This document shows, piece by piece, positions 63,210 through 64,000 of a stretch of 64,000 bases of DNA (positions within the stretch are counted from its first letter, which is position 1; each line of letters starts with the position of its first letter). Under the pieces are notes generated by a model. The model searched no databases and was not told the DNA's origin. It saw only the letters and a program-made list of their open reading frames with translations. Source of the DNA: Phytophthora hibernalis (Eukaryota > Oomycota > Peronosporomycetes > Peronosporales > Peronosporaceae); the NCBI GenBank assembly GCA_012656075.1, contig JAAKBF010000252.1, positions 434,001-498,000 of the forward strand. Direction: 5' to 3'. A program made the translations under genes and the position numbers.

Positions 63210-63596
63210 CAGGGGCTATCGGTAATTCAAATCTGCATAATATTTTCGGGTATTAGTAGTACTATTTTGGGCAAAAATATCTATATTCTTTCAAAATGGA
63301 AAAGAGTACCATAATATTAAAATATCATCGAGGATTCTTCAAAATATCAGATATAAAAATGATATAAAGTGATATTCTGAAAGGTAGCCCCATCCGCATG
63401 AACACCATGTGTGAAGGCGAGCAGGAGCTTGCTGAAGCATATTCGAGCTATCCGGCTAATGGTGTACATTGTCGTCGCCTCATGTGTAGCACGTTGTTGA
63501 ACTGGCGGACCAGCTGGAGTAGTCGGTGGTGCGGATGCCCATGGCCGTCTATTGCGTAGTATGCCAATTACGGTGTGTTGGTGGGCCTACACGTAG

Positions 63597-63674
63597 TAAA
63601 TATCTGTGTCGGGTATTATGCAAACTCTATCTGCATATAATATGCATAAATATCTGTGTCGGATATTATGCAAA
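63597..63674 (+). repeat. Two 28-bp direct repeats in the MITE
   Basis: TAAATATCTGTGTCGG(G/A), then TATTATGCAAA, at 63597-63624 and 63647-63674; period 50 bp, one mismatch. Confidence 0.8.
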
Positions 63675-63693
63675 GACCAATTCAATTAATATA

Positions 63694-63724
63694 ATAGTAC
63701 AGGCGCGACTCGCGCCTGTACTAT
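63694..63724. repeat. Hairpin in the MITE
   Basis: ATAGTACAGGCGCGA, a single C, then the exact reverse complement; 15-bp arms, GC-rich in the middle of AT-rich DNA. Confidence 0.85.
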
Positions 63725-63824
63725 ATTCGCTTTCAAAATATGCATATTTAAAATATCATCCGTCAGACTGGATATCATTTTGAATATATTCGCATCCCCA
63801 TTTTGAGGTTACCATTAGCCCCTG

Positions 63825-63832
63825 TCTGGGAG
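63825..63832. repeat. Right 8-bp target-site duplication of the hAT-type MITE
   Basis: TCTGGGAG, exact copy of 63202-63209. Beyond it to 64000 no gene is seen. Confidence 0.8.
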
Positions 63833-64000
63833 AGTTATTTGTACTGATCATGACCGTTTTTTGCTGGCGTATCATACGCCGCGTATGTGTCGTGTAGCCT
63901 ACACTGTAGGGGAAGCTGATCTGCTACATGTACTATAATAGACCACCTCCAATTAACATTGGCGACTTTCACCGCAAGGCATCCACCTCCCGCGCCGACA

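Larger units (their letters stand above)
63210..63824. mobile_element. 615-bp hAT-type MITE
   Basis: Left end CAGGGGCTATCGGTAA and, on the minus strand, right end CAGGGGCTAATGGTAA, followed on both sides by a TCAAA motif. An 8-bp duplication TCTGGGAG flanks both ends. CAGGGG termini with 8-bp duplications identify the hAT superfamily. There is no coding capacity. Its inside is AT-rich with a 31-bp near-perfect hairpin (63694-63724) and a 28-bp direct repeat (63597-63624 and 63647-63674). Confidence 0.87.

Overview
The window reads as nuclear DNA of an oomycete, most likely Phytophthora or a close relative. The evidence is genes with many short GT-AG introns (about 50-120 bp), compact spacing (7 to a few hundred bp), zoospore/flagellum-type genes, and a repeat load typical of oomycetes: Ty3/gypsy chromovirus-type elements, Crypton tyrosine-recombinase elements, PIF/Harbinger, hAT and LINE relics. 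No operons, CRISPR arrays or bacterial replicons are seen. All names come from reading motifs, not from database searches.

Layout. 1-5986: a partial minus-strand gene leaving the left edge, divergent from a secreted trypsin-fold serine protease with an 850-residue Thr/Pro/Ser repeat tail. 6643-9833: a 5'-truncated LINE with a perfect 16-bp target-site duplication. 10909-15277: two tandem MFS hexose transporters, the first decayed. 15509-27816: the gene-rich core, with a nuclease-like hypothetical, kinetochore Spc25, minor-spliceosome RBM48, a SIP5/DA2-type RING protein, an LRRC9-like LRR/coiled-coil protein, a TMEM185-like membrane protein, NMN adenylyltransferase and a secreted acidic repeat protein.

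From about 28 kb the window becomes repeat-dominated: a kinase relic, a broken Crypton (30.6-32.6 kb), a minisatellite, a tRNA-Arg-like gene, an intact Crypton followed by a chromodomain gene (33.8-36.5 kb), a SANT-like relic, then a decayed gypsy element (about 39.1-48.4 kb) with a 3975-bp PIF/Harbinger transposon inside it. A second gypsy pol with a chromodomain follows (48.4-52.3 kb) and carries a coding-like ORF on its antisense strand. 54.5-63 kb is a graveyard: gypsy gag, two pieces of one DDE transposase family, a LINE 3' half and a purple acid phosphatase fragment. A 615-bp hAT-type MITE with an 8-bp TSD ends the window.

The housekeeping genes serve separate processes (kinetochore, minor splicing, NAD synthesis, ubiquitin ligation, probable flagellar function); their adjacency reflects compactness, not a pathway. 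Several otherwise clean genes are broken by a single base in a homopolymer run, which looks more like uncorrected long-read error than decay. The most interesting candidates are the Crypton/chromodomain pair with its shared TCCGACA palindromes, and the antisense ORF of the chromovirus-like element.
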